64,000 nt of DNA from JANXAZ01 sp964504655 (GTDB taxonomy: Bacteria; Pseudomonadota; Alphaproteobacteria; Geminicoccales; Geminicoccaceae), in assembly GCA_964504655.1 (NCBI GenBank), contig CAZDFD010000008.1, forward strand, positions 20,659 through 84,658, given 5' to 3'. Shown here in pieces: positions 1 through 8,428 of this stretch. The notes below the pieces were generated by a model that did no database searches, was not told the origin of the DNA, and was given only the letters and a program-made list of their open reading frames with translations. How positions within the stretch are numbered: the first letter of the stretch is position 1; every line of letters begins with the position of its first letter. The position numbers were made by a program, and so were the translations under genes.

Positions 1-592
1 GCTCGGTGCCCATCTCGCTGTGTATTCCGCGACCAAGCTCGTCGACGGCCAGGGGCGATGTCTGGGCGGCCTCTTGGCCGGCTCGACCGCCTTCCTCAAG
101 GACACGCTGCGGCCCTATCTGCGCAACACCGGGCCGACGCTCTCGCCCTTCAACGCCTGGGTGCTCCTCAAGGGGCTGGAGACCCTGGGGCTGCGCGTCG
201 AGGCGCAGCAGGCGACCGCCCGCCGCCTCGCCGAGTGGCTGGACGGTCATCCGGGCGTGCGGGCGGTGCGCTACCCGGGCCTCGCTGCGCACCCGCAGGC
301 CGAGCTGGCACGCCGCCAGATGAAGGGGCCCGGGACCATGATCGCGTTGTCCGTGGGCGGCGGGCGGGCGCGCGCCTTCGCCGTGTTGAACCGGTTGCGG
401 CTCGTCAAGATCTCCAACAATCTGGGCGACACGCGCTCGCTCGCCACGCATCCGGCGACCACCACGCACGCCAGGGTCCCGGCCGAGCTGCGCGAGCGGC
501 TCGGGGTGGGCGAGGACCTGATCCGCCTCTCGGTTGGGCTCGAGGACGTCGAGGACCTGATGGCCGACCTCGACCGGGCGCTGGCACCTTGA
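1..592 (+). CDS. metZ: O-succinylhomoserine sulfhydrylase-like PLP enzyme, C-terminal part
   Basis: Partial gene running in from the left edge; reading starts at base 2. The fragment begins just before the PLP-binding lysine in YSATKLVDGQGR and covers the C-terminal domain of the Cys/Met-metabolism PLP family, including LVKISNNLGDTRSLATHP and LIRLSVGLEDVEDL. The family uses O-succinyl- or O-acetylhomoserine and sulfide to make homocysteine, or cysteine to make cystathionine. The VDGQGR sequence after the lysine resembles the O-succinylhomoserine sulfhydrylase (MetZ) branch common in alphaproteobacteria; cystathionine gamma-synthase is the alternative. Its TGA overlaps the TTG start of the next gene. 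The family assignment is firm and the substrate is inferred. Confidence 0.85.
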   Translation, partial: LGAHLAVYSATKLVDGQGRCLGGLLAGSTAFLKDTLRPYLRNTGPTLSPFNAWVLLKGLETLGLRVEAQQATARRLAEWLDGHPGVRAVRYPGLAAHPQAELARRQMKGPGTMIALSVGGGRARAFAVLNRLRLVKISNNLGDTRSLATHPATTTHARVPAELRERLGVGEDLIRLSVGLEDVEDLMADLDRALAP

Positions 593-1440
593 GCGGGCTC
601 GACCCGGCGGCGCTCGAGGCCTGGGTGGGGAGGGAGGAGCGGCGGACCGACACGCTCGCTCCCTGGCCGGCGGCGGCGCTCACCGCCGCCCTCGACCGCG
701 ACGACCCGCCCGGCCCGGGCGAGCCGCTGCCGCCGTTCTGGCACCATCTCTATTTCCTGCCCGTGGTCCGCGCCGATGCGACCGGCCCGGACGGCCATCC
801 GCGGCGCGGCGGGTTCCTGCCGCCGGTGCCCCTGCCGCGGCGCATGTGGGCCGGCGGCCGGCTGGTCTGGGAGCGCCCGCTGCGGGTCGGCGAGAGCCTC
901 GAGCGGATCTCGACCGTCCGCGCGGTCGAGCTCAAGCGGGGCCGAAGCGGCCCGCTCGTCTTCGTGCGGGTCGAGCACCGCTTCCTGGCCGAGGGCGCCC
1001 TCGTCCTCGCCGAGGAGCACGACATCGTCTACCGCGAGCCGCCGCGCGGCGAGGAGCCCGGCCCGCCGGCCCTGGCTCCGACCGGCGGCAGCTGGCAGCG
1101 GGCCTGGCGGCCGGACCCGGTGCTGCTGTTCCGCTACAGCGCCTTGACCTACAACGGCCATCGCATCCACTACGACCATCCCTACGTGACCGGGGTCGAG
1201 GGCTATCCCGGGCTGATCGTGCACGGGCCGCTGCTCGCGACCTTGATGCTCGACCTGGTCCGACGCGAGCGCCCGGGGGCCGAGGTCCGCCGCTTCGACT
1301 TCCGCGCCACGGCACCCCTGTTCGCCGATCGCGACCTCCTCGTGCGCGGCGAGCCCGAGCCGAGCGGTGGGACCGTCCGGCTCTGGATCACCGGGCCCGA
1401 AGGCGGCCTCGCGATGCGCGGGACGGTCGCCCTCGCTTGA
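589..1440 (+). CDS. FAS1-like acyl dehydratase (HTD2 / mesaconyl-C4-CoA hydratase type)
   Basis: 283-residue protein. The TTG start overlaps the stop of the metZ-like gene (TTGA), so the two are translationally coupled; no ATG fits better. The N-terminal half is the FAS1-like dehydratase region. The C-terminal half is a hot-dog fold with LFRYSALTYNGHRIHYDHPY, whose N-x-H-xx-HYD arrangement is typical of the catalytic segment of MaoC/HTD2 hydratases, followed by GYPGLIVHGPLLATLM. Proteins of this length and layout hydrate or dehydrate acyl-CoAs, for example mesaconyl-C4-CoA. The context gives no pathway, so the substrate is unknown. Confidence 0.8.
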   Translation: MSGLDPAALEAWVGREERRTDTLAPWPAAALTAALDRDDPPGPGEPLPPFWHHLYFLPVVRADATGPDGHPRRGGFLPPVPLPRRMWAGGRLVWERPLRVGESLERISTVRAVELKRGRSGPLVFVRVEHRFLAEGALVLAEEHDIVYREPPRGEEPGPPALAPTGGSWQRAWRPDPVLLFRYSALTYNGHRIHYDHPYVTGVEGYPGLIVHGPLLATLMLDLVRRERPGAEVRRFDFRATAPLFADRDLLVRGEPEPSGGTVRLWITGPEGGLAMRGTVALA

Positions 1441-1478
1441 GCTTGGCCGCACGGCCCGGAACGGCACCGGGCCCAGGA

Positions 1479-2864
1479 CTATTCGGCGGCGCGGGCGCGC
1501 GGCAGCGTCGCCAGGACCTGGTCGAGCGCCGCCCCGAGCCGGCGGCCGATCTCGTCGATCTCCGCCTCGGTCGTGATCAGCGGCGGGGCCAGGCAGAGGC
1601 AGCCGGCGAGCGGCCGGGTGATGATCCCCTGCTCGAGCCCGGCCTCGTAGATCGCCTTGGCGATGCCGCCGACCTCGAGCGTGGCGGCCGGGCCGCTCCG
1701 CCCGGCGCCCGGGGGTGCCACCTCGACGGCGCCCATGAGCCCGAACCTGCGGGTGCCGACCACGAGCGGGTGGTCCTGGAGCCGGTCCAGCATCCGGTTC
1801 CACACCGGGATCGTGCGGCGGACGTGGCCGAGCACGTCGCGCTCCTCGAAGATCGCGAGCACCTCGAGGGCGACCGCGGCCGACACGGCGTGGCCGTGAT
1901 GCGTCCCGCCGTGCGCCAGCCAGCCCTTCTCGCGCGAGCCCCGCTCGATCCGCTCCGCCAGGTCCTCGCCGAGCAGGATCGCCGCGAGCGGCATGTAGGC
2001 CGAGGTCAGGCCCTTGGCCGAGGTCACCGCATCGGGCTCGAGGCCGAGCGCCTCGCTCGCCCACATGTGGCCGGTGCGGCCGAAGCCGGTCACCACCTCG
2101 TCGACCAGGAAGCGGATCCCGTGCCGGCGCAGGACGGCCGCGAGCTTGGCGAAATAGCCCCGCGGCGGCGGCACGATGCCGGCCGAGACCGAGCAGGGCT
2201 CGGCGATCATCGCCGCCACGGTCTTCGGCCCCGCCGCCTGGATCGCCGCCTCGAGCTCGGCCGCGAGCCGGTCGGTGAACGCCTCCTCGCTCTCCCCGGG
2301 CTCGGCCGCCGCCGGCCAGGCCGGATGGCTCACCAGCACCGACAGGCCCATCGGGATGGCGAAGCTCTCGTGCAGGTCGGCGCTGCCGCCGAGCGAGGCG
2401 GTGAGCACGGTCGAGCCGTGGTAGGAGGCGCGCCGGCTCACGATCTTGCGCCGCTCCGGTTCGCCCGCGAAGCGGTTGCCGTACCACATCAGCTTGATCA
2501 GATGATCGTTGGCCTCCGAGCCCGTGACCGAGAGGTAGACCCGGGCGTTGCGGACCGGGGCGATCGCCGCCAGCCGCTCGGACAGCTCGATCACCGCCGG
2601 GACGGTGCGGTGGATCGCCGAGGGGTACATCGGCAACGCCCGCATCTGCCGGACCGCGGCCTCGATCAGCCGCTCCTCGCTGAAGCCGAGCGCCACGCAG
2701 TAGAAGGTCGAGACCGCCTCGATGTAGTCCTTGCCGTTCTCGTCGACGACGAAGATCCCGTGGCCCTTCTCGAAGACGAGCGGCCGCTCGCTCTTCAGCC
2801 GGTTGAGCTCGCTGAAGCCGAGCAGGAGGTGCTCGTTGTGCCAGTTGGCGGCGCGCAACGTCAT
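1479..2864 (-). CDS. Class III aminotransferase
   Basis: 461-residue PLP aminotransferase of fold type I, class III (omega-amino acid:pyruvate / GABA family). Visible landmarks are SVTGSEANDHLIKLMWYGN in the small-to-large domain transition, FLVDEVVTGFGRTG with the cofactor-contacting Asp, SAKGLTSAYMPLAA with the Schiff-base lysine, and GGTHHGHAVSAAVALEVL. ATG start with a strong GGGGAGG ribosome site. It lies 78 bases downstream of the enolase-superfamily gene on the same strand and is probably co-transcribed with it, suggesting a catabolic route for an amino or sugar acid. The exact amine donor cannot be read from the sequence. Confidence 0.85.
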   Translation of the reverse strand: MTLRAANWHNEHLLLGFSELNRLKSERPLVFEKGHGIFVVDENGKDYIEAVSTFYCVALGFSEERLIEAAVRQMRALPMYPSAIHRTVPAVIELSERLAAIAPVRNARVYLSVTGSEANDHLIKLMWYGNRFAGEPERRKIVSRRASYHGSTVLTASLGGSADLHESFAIPMGLSVLVSHPAWPAAAEPGESEEAFTDRLAAELEAAIQAAGPKTVAAMIAEPCSVSAGIVPPPRGYFAKLAAVLRRHGIRFLVDEVVTGFGRTGHMWASEALGLEPDAVTSAKGLTSAYMPLAAILLGEDLAERIERGSREKGWLAHGGTHHGHAVSAAVALEVLAIFEERDVLGHVRRTIPVWNRMLDRLQDHPLVVGTRRFGLMGAVEVAPPGAGRSGPAATLEVGGIAKAIYEAGLEQGIITRPLAGCLCLAPPLITTEAEIDEIGRRLGAALDQVLATLPRARAAE

Positions 2865-2942
2865 GGCCGGCCTCCCCGCCGCTGCCCGGCGCCATGAGGC
2901 GCGCGGCGCCGCCGGCGCGCAAGCCCGGCCGGCGCGGGACCG

Positions 2943-4115
2943 TCAGCCGTCGGCGCGGAGCTCGGCGGTGGCGGTGGCGAAGCGGGCGAGCACCGCGGGG
3001 TCGGGCTCGGCCCCGAGGCCGGGCCCCTCGGGCAGGGCCGCGGCACCGTCGGTCACCGCCAGGATCGGGCCGAGGAGCTCGGAGCGGAGAGGGTTGGGGT
3101 TGACGTCCATCTCGAGCAGACCCTCGCCCCCGGCCGCGGCCAGGAGGTGGGCGGAGGCGAGCAGGCCCACCGCACCACCCAGGAAGTGCGGGCAGTAGAC
3201 GGCCCCGGCGTCGGCGATCCGCCGGGCGAGCGGCAGGCAGCCGGTGACGCCGCCCCACTTGCAGGCGTCGGGCTGGACATAGCCCAGCACCCCGGCCGCG
3301 AGCGCCGCGTCGAACGCGGCCTCGCCGCGCAGGTTCTCGCCACCGGCGAGCGCGACGCCGTCGCCCGCGAGCCGCTTCCAGTGCCGCCAGGGCGCGTCCG
3401 CCGGCAGGGGCTCCTCGAGCCAGAGCGGCCGCGCCGCGGCGAGCGCCTTCGCCATGCGCCGCGCCTCGGGCAGGTCCCAGCGCTGGTTGGCGTCGACCAT
3501 CAGCCGCTCCTCGGGTCCGAGGCCGGCGGCCGCGGCCGCGACGGCCGGCAGGTCGACCTCGCGGCCGAAGCCGATCTTGATCTTGAATCGCCGGTGCCCG
3601 GCGGCGCGCGTCCGCTCGATCGTGGCGACCGCCTCGGCCGGGTCGATCCCGCTCGCATAGGCGCGGACCCGGGTGCGCTCGCTGCCCAGACGGCGATGCA
3701 GCGGCACCCCGAGCCGGCGCGTCGCCAGATCCCAGAGCGCGATGTCGAGCCCGGCCAGGACCTGGGCGATCGGGCCCGGCTCGCCCGCCTGGAGGGCGAC
3801 CGTGTGCAGCTCGCGGCCGAGGGTGTGGAAGGCCCCGACCGGCCCGCTCCAGTCGCGCCCGAGAAGCCGCGGCGCCACCAGCGTCTCGACCAGCCTGGCG
3901 CGGTGCTCGGCGCCGCAGGCCGGGAAGTTGCACCAGATCTCGCCCCAGCCATGGGCGCCGTCGCCGTCCTCGACCCGGACCAGGAGGCAGGGTCGGCTGG
4001 TCATGGCGCCGAAGGCCGTGCGCACCGGGCGCTCGACCGGCGCGCGCAGGACCCGGATCGTCAGCCGCGCCACGCGCAACCGCTCGGTCTCGGGCGTGCC
4101 CTGCATCGCGCGCAT
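2943..4115 (-). CDS. Mandelate racemase/muconate lactonizing-type enolase superfamily enzyme
   Basis: 390 residues. The start was chosen at the ATG at 4115 because it sits just after GGAGGAGCC; a second in-frame ATG lies nine bases inside. The enolase-superfamily barrel is complete: the K-x-K pair in FKIKIGFG, metal ligands in MVDANQRW, WLEEPLPADAP and LAGGENL, and the late barrel histidine in CPHFLGGAVGL. These features fit an acid-sugar dehydratase or cycloisomerase of the MR subgroup that abstracts an alpha proton next to a carboxylate. It is divergent from the ABC permease operon, with 105 bases between them that must hold both promoters. Substrate unknown. Confidence 0.85.
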   Translation of the reverse strand: MRAMQGTPETERLRVARLTIRVLRAPVERPVRTAFGAMTSRPCLLVRVEDGDGAHGWGEIWCNFPACGAEHRARLVETLVAPRLLGRDWSGPVGAFHTLGRELHTVALQAGEPGPIAQVLAGLDIALWDLATRRLGVPLHRRLGSERTRVRAYASGIDPAEAVATIERTRAAGHRRFKIKIGFGREVDLPAVAAAAAGLGPEERLMVDANQRWDLPEARRMAKALAAARPLWLEEPLPADAPWRHWKRLAGDGVALAGGENLRGEAAFDAALAAGVLGYVQPDACKWGGVTGCLPLARRIADAGAVYCPHFLGGAVGLLASAHLLAAAGGEGLLEMDVNPNPLRSELLGPILAVTDGAAALPEGPGLGAEPDPAVLARFATATAELRADG

Positions 4116-4220
4116 GGCTCCTCCGGGCGTCGGCCGGGCGGTCTTCGCCGGCGCGCTTCGCTCTATCCCGTCCGACCGGCCTCCGCTAGCTTGGGCAGCG
4201 CCGGGGCAGGGGACAGGGGG

Positions 4221-5183
4221 GTGGGCGCGGTGGCGACGACGACGCAGCGGGTGACGCTCCCGCCGATCGAGCAGGGCTGGCTCGCCCGACTGCTCGACTG
4301 GAAGCCCTTCCTCGTCTTCCTCTGCATGCTGCCGGCGCTCGGCCTGCTCCTGGTGTTCCTCACCTACCCGCTCGGGCTCGGCATCTGGCTCGGCTTCACC
4401 GACACCCGGATCGGTCGCTCGGGCGAGTGGATCGGTCTCGAGAACTACGTCTCGCTCCTGACCGACGACACCTTCCTCACCGCGGTCTGGTGGACCTTCT
4501 TCTACACGATCTTCGCCACGATCGGGAAGTTCGTGCTCGGTCTGTGGCTGGCGATGCTCCTCAATCACCACCTGCCGTTCAAGTCGTTCATTCGCGCGAT
4601 CATCCTGATCCCCTGGATCGTGCCGACCGTGCTCTCGGCGATCGCCTTCTGGTGGATCTACGACCCGCAGTTCTCGATCATCTCCTACGTGCTGGTCGAC
4701 CGGTTGGGCCTCTTGGACAACTACATCAACTTCCTGGGCGACACCTGGAACGCGCGGTGGTCGCTGATCGCCGCCAACATCTGGCGCGGCATCCCGTTCG
4801 TGGCGATCTGCCTCCTGGCCGGGCTGCAGACCATCTCGCCCTCGCTCTACGAGGCGGCGATGATCGACGGCGCCAAGCCGTTCCAGCGCTTCTGGCACAT
4901 CACCCTGCCGATGCTGATGCCGATCCTGGCGGTGGTGCTGACCTTCTCGGTGATCTTCACCTTCACCGACTTCCAGCTGGTCTACGCGATCACCCGCGGC
5001 GGGCCGGCCAACTCGACCCATCTGATGGCGACGCTCGCCTTCCAGCGGGCGATCCCGGGCGGCCAGCTCGGCGAAGGGGCGGCGATCGCGGTCTCGATGA
5101 TCCCGTTCCTCGTGCTCGCGACCGTCTTCAGCTACGTGGCGCTGGCGCGGCGCAAGTGGCAGCAGGGAGGCAAGGATGACTGA
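4221..5183 (+). CDS. ABC transporter permease, MalF/UgpA type
   Basis: About 320 residues with six predicted membrane segments. The first starts near residue 30 (PFLVFLCMLPALGLLLVFL). The ABC-2 subunit contact loop EAAMIDGAKPFQRFWHITLP (EAA motif) lies near residue 215. This is the first permease of a carbohydrate-type (CUT1) importer. Two GTG starts are possible, at 4221 and 4230; AGGGGA suits the first and AGGGGG the second, and I chose the longer. It is the first gene of a tight plus-strand run reaching 10080. No solute-binding protein or ATPase lies next to it, so the missing parts must be elsewhere. Confidence 0.85.
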   Translation: MGAVATTTQRVTLPPIEQGWLARLLDWKPFLVFLCMLPALGLLLVFLTYPLGLGIWLGFTDTRIGRSGEWIGLENYVSLLTDDTFLTAVWWTFFYTIFATIGKFVLGLWLAMLLNHHLPFKSFIRAIILIPWIVPTVLSAIAFWWIYDPQFSIISYVLVDRLGLLDNYINFLGDTWNARWSLIAANIWRGIPFVAICLLAGLQTISPSLYEAAMIDGAKPFQRFWHITLPMLMPILAVVLTFSVIFTFTDFQLVYAITRGGPANSTHLMATLAFQRAIPGGQLGEGAAIAVSMIPFLVLATVFSYVALARRKWQQGGKDD

Positions 5184-6078
5184 GGCCGCCACCACCGCCC
5201 CGGCGCCGGTGAGCTTCGCCGAGCGCAGCGGCCCGCTCGAATGGGCGAGCGTGCCGCGCCGGATCGTGACGATCTACGTGCCGCTCGCCTGCTTCGTCAT
5301 CGTGCTCCTCTTCCCCTTCTACTGGATGGCGATCACCACCTTCAAATCGAACGAGGAGCTGCTCAACTACAAGGACTTCAACCCGTTCTGGGTCAGCTCG
5401 CCGACGCTCGCCAACATCAACAAGCTGCTCTTCCAGACCGACTATCCGAGCTGGCTGGTCACCACCATGACGGTGGCGGTGGTGGCGACCGCGGTGTCGA
5501 TCTTGGCGAGCGTGCTGGCCGCCTACGCCATCCAGCGGCTGCGCTTCTACGCCTCGCAGTGGGTCGGCCTGGCGATCTACCTCGCCTATCTGGTGCCGCC
5601 CTCGATCCTGTTCATCCCGCTCGCCACCATGGTCTTCCAGCTCGGCCTGTTCGACAGCCCGCTGGCGCTGATCCTCACCTACCCGACCTTCCTGATCCCG
5701 TTCTGCACCTGGCTCCTGATCGGCTACTTCAAGTCGATCCCCTACGAGCTCGAGGAGTGCGCGCTGATCGACGGCGCCAGCCGCCTGCAGATCCTCTGGC
5801 GGATCACCCTGCCGCTCGCGGTGCCCGGCCTGATCTCGGCCGGCATCTTCGCCTTCACCCTCTCCTGGAACGAGTTCATCTACGCCTTGGCCTTCATCCA
5901 GTCCGCCGAGAAGAAGACCGTGCCGGTCGCGGTCCTGACCCAGCTCGTCGAGGGCGACGTCTACCACTGGGGCTCGCTGATGGCCGGCGCGCTGTTGGGC
6001 TCGATCCCCGTCGCCATCTTCTACAGCTTCTTCGTCGAGTACTACGTCTCGAGCCTGACGGGCGCGGTCAAGGAGTGA
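5176..6078 (+). CDS. ABC transporter permease, MalG type
   Basis: 300 residues, six membrane segments, overlapping the previous permease by 8 bases (ATG inside its 3' end), so the two are made together and form the heteromeric channel. The EAA loop ELEECALIDGASRLQILWRI contacts the ATPase. The N-terminal cytoplasmic stretch of about 30 residues precedes IVTIYVPLACFVIVLLFPFYW. The family (CUT1, MalG/UgpE) imports sugars, polyols or glycerol phosphates. The ligand cannot be predicted without the binding protein. Confidence 0.87.
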   Translation: MTEAATTAPAPVSFAERSGPLEWASVPRRIVTIYVPLACFVIVLLFPFYWMAITTFKSNEELLNYKDFNPFWVSSPTLANINKLLFQTDYPSWLVTTMTVAVVATAVSILASVLAAYAIQRLRFYASQWVGLAIYLAYLVPPSILFIPLATMVFQLGLFDSPLALILTYPTFLIPFCTWLLIGYFKSIPYELEECALIDGASRLQILWRITLPLAVPGLISAGIFAFTLSWNEFIYALAFIQSAEKKTVPVAVLTQLVEGDVYHWGSLMAGALLGSIPVAIFYSFFVEYYVSSLTGAVKE

Positions 6079-6082
6079 GACG

Positions 6083-8428
6083 GTGGCGGACGGCCGGGCG
6101 GCGGGCGGCCCGTTCGACACCTCGCTGATCCTGCCGCAGCCGCTCGACCCGGCCCGCCTCGGCAGCGCCACGCTCGAGCCGTCGGGCGCGCTCGAGGCCG
6201 GCTCCTGGCAGGAGCTCCTGTTGACCTACACGGCCGGCTTCTACGGCATCGACGACACCGGCTCGCTGCGGATCGTGCTGCGCTTCGCCTCCGACACCAC
6301 CCTGCCGCAGACGGCCGATCCGACCGCACCCGGCTGGCTCACGGCCGAGGCCAGCAACGGCGCCGGCCTCGAGGTCCGGGTCGACCCCAAGGGCAACGTC
6401 CGGCCCTGGGACCGCACGGTCTGGATCAAGGTCGCCCGGGGCTGCTTGGCGCCGGGCGATCGGATCACCGTGCGGCTCGGCGACCGGCGCCGCGGCTCGC
6501 CGGGCATCCGGCTCCAGACTTTCGTCGAGCCGCGCTTCGAGCTCAGGGTGCTGGTCGACCCGATCGCCACCTTCTGCTTCCAGCCGCTGCCGGTGCAGCC
6601 GACGCTGGCGATCGTGCCGGGCCCGCCCGTGGCGTGGAAGGCGGTCCTGCCGACCCTGCGCCGGGTCGGCGATCGCTTCCGGCTCGGCCTCGTGGCCGAG
6701 GACCGCTGGGGCAACCCCTCCGACCGGGCCGAAGCCGAGCTCGCCCTCGAGCCGAGCCTGCCGGTCGAGAACCTGCCGGCGCGGCTGCGCTTTCCGGCCG
6801 GCAGCCCGGCCGCGGCGATCGACGGCCTCGCCGTGCAGCGGCCGGGCGATCTGGTGATCGCCGTGCGCGACGCCACGACCGGCACCCTCCTCGCCACCAG
6901 CAACCCACTGCGGGTGGTGGACGACGCGGAGCTCCTGCCCTTCTGGGGCGACATCCACGGCCAGAGCGCCGAGACCATCGGAACCAACGGCGCGCGCGAC
7001 TATTTCCGGTTCGCCCGCGACCGCGCCTTCCTCGACGTCGCGGCCCACCAGGGCAACGACTTCCAGATGCCGGACGCGTTCTGGGCCGAGCTCGGGCGCC
7101 TCACCGCCGAGTTCGACGAGCCCGGCCGGTTCGTCACGCTGCCCGGCTACGAGTGGTCGGGCAACACTGCGCTCGGCGGCGACCGCAACGTGTACTTCGC
7201 CCGCGAGGGCCGGCCGATGCGCCGCTCGTCGCGGGCGATGATCCTCGAGCCCGACCGCGACGGCAGCGACTGCCCGACCGCGGGCGATCTGTTCCGCGCG
7301 CTCCGCGAGGCCGGCGAGGACGCGGTCTGCATCGCCCATGTCGGCGGCCGCTGGGCCGACCTCCGGCTCGCCCACGACGGCACGATCGAGCGCGCGGTCG
7401 AGGTGCACTCCGCCTGGGGCACCTTCGAGTGGCTGCTCGAGGACGCGCTCCGGCTCGGTCACCGCCTGGGGGTGGTGTGCAACAGCGACGGCCACAAGGG
7501 CCGGCCCGGCGCCGAGCACGCCGGGGCCGCGGCCTTCGGCGCGCTCGGCGGGCTGACCTGCTTCCTGCTCGAGCGCCTCGATCGGGCGGCGGTCCTCGCC
7601 TGCCTGCGCCGCCGCCGGCACTACGGCACCACCGGCTGCCGCCTGCACCTCGAGGTCCGCGCCCGGCTGGACCGGCCGGGCACGCTCTACCACGACGACC
7701 CGGCGCTCGGCCCGGCGGCGGGCGTGCCGGCCGTGCAGGCGCTCATGGGCGACATCGTGCACCTGCCCGAGGGCGGCCTCCTGCTCGAGGTCGAGGTCCT
7801 GGCCGGCGCGCCGATCGAGCGGGTCGAGGTGCTGAACGGCCTCGAGCTCCTCGCCACCGCCCGGCCGCACGGCGAGGCCGAGCTCGGCCGGCGGATCCGC
7901 GTCGTCTGGGAGGGGGCCGAGTATCGCGGCCGCGCCCGCCAGGTCGTCTGGGACGGCCGGGCCCGGTTCCCGGGCGACCGCATCCGGCACGCCGCGCCGA
8001 TCAACTTCTTCAACCTCGACAAGACCCTGGAGCGCGACGGCGCCGACGGGCTGCGCTGGCGGCATCTGACCACCGGCAATTTCGGCGGCTTCGACGTCTG
8101 GCTCGAGGACGGCCACGCCGGCACGCTCGAGCTCGAGACCCCGCTCGTGCGCGCCACGCTCCCGCTCGCCGAGCTCGGCCAGGAGGACCGGGTGCTCGAC
8201 GCGAGCGCCGCCCTGCCGCGGCGGGTGCGGATCCACCGCCTGCCGGAGCGCTGCGAGGCCCGCTTCCTCCGCCTCGCGGTCCGGCCCGAGCTCGCGGAGG
8301 ATCGCGACAACTCGCTCCGGGTGCGGGTCACCACCGAGGACGGCCACCGCGCCTGGTCGAGCCCCGTCTATGTCGGGCGACGGGTGGACGTGGTCCGGCC
8401 CCCGGCCCCGGGGAGCGCCGGTCCGTGA
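6083..8428 (+). CDS. PHP-fold / DUF3604-like metal-dependent hydrolase
   Basis: 781 residues, GTG start seven bases after AAGGAG, four bases past the permease stop. The N-terminal third is beta-rich. From about residue 285 a PHP-like metal centre appears: FWGDIHGQS, AHQGNDF, GYEWSG, CIAHVGG, VEVHSAWGTFEW and VVCNSDGHKG. This order of His/Asp/Glu ligands matches DUF3604 proteins related to PHP phosphoesterases. No signal peptide is visible, so it is probably cytoplasmic. Being in one operon with a sugar-type permease pair and a ThDP enzyme suggests that it processes the imported compound. No member with this exact layout is known to me, so its function is open. Confidence 0.7.
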   Translation: MADGRAAGGPFDTSLILPQPLDPARLGSATLEPSGALEAGSWQELLLTYTAGFYGIDDTGSLRIVLRFASDTTLPQTADPTAPGWLTAEASNGAGLEVRVDPKGNVRPWDRTVWIKVARGCLAPGDRITVRLGDRRRGSPGIRLQTFVEPRFELRVLVDPIATFCFQPLPVQPTLAIVPGPPVAWKAVLPTLRRVGDRFRLGLVAEDRWGNPSDRAEAELALEPSLPVENLPARLRFPAGSPAAAIDGLAVQRPGDLVIAVRDATTGTLLATSNPLRVVDDAELLPFWGDIHGQSAETIGTNGARDYFRFARDRAFLDVAAHQGNDFQMPDAFWAELGRLTAEFDEPGRFVTLPGYEWSGNTALGGDRNVYFAREGRPMRRSSRAMILEPDRDGSDCPTAGDLFRALREAGEDAVCIAHVGGRWADLRLAHDGTIERAVEVHSAWGTFEWLLEDALRLGHRLGVVCNSDGHKGRPGAEHAGAAAFGALGGLTCFLLERLDRAAVLACLRRRRHYGTTGCRLHLEVRARLDRPGTLYHDDPALGPAAGVPAVQALMGDIVHLPEGGLLLEVEVLAGAPIERVEVLNGLELLATARPHGEAELGRRIRVVWEGAEYRGRARQVVWDGRARFPGDRIRHAAPINFFNLDKTLERDGADGLRWRHLTTGNFGGFDVWLEDGHAGTLELETPLVRATLPLAELGQEDRVLDASAALPRRVRIHRLPERCEARFLRLAVRPELAEDRDNSLRVRVTTEDGHRAWSSPVYVGRRVDVVRPPAPGSAGP

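Noticed and set aside
271..3933. A 1220-codon minus-strand open frame crossing several genes
   Set aside because: It is a GC-rich shadow of the dehydratase, aminotransferase and enolase-family genes; its protein is low-complexity and matches nothing.
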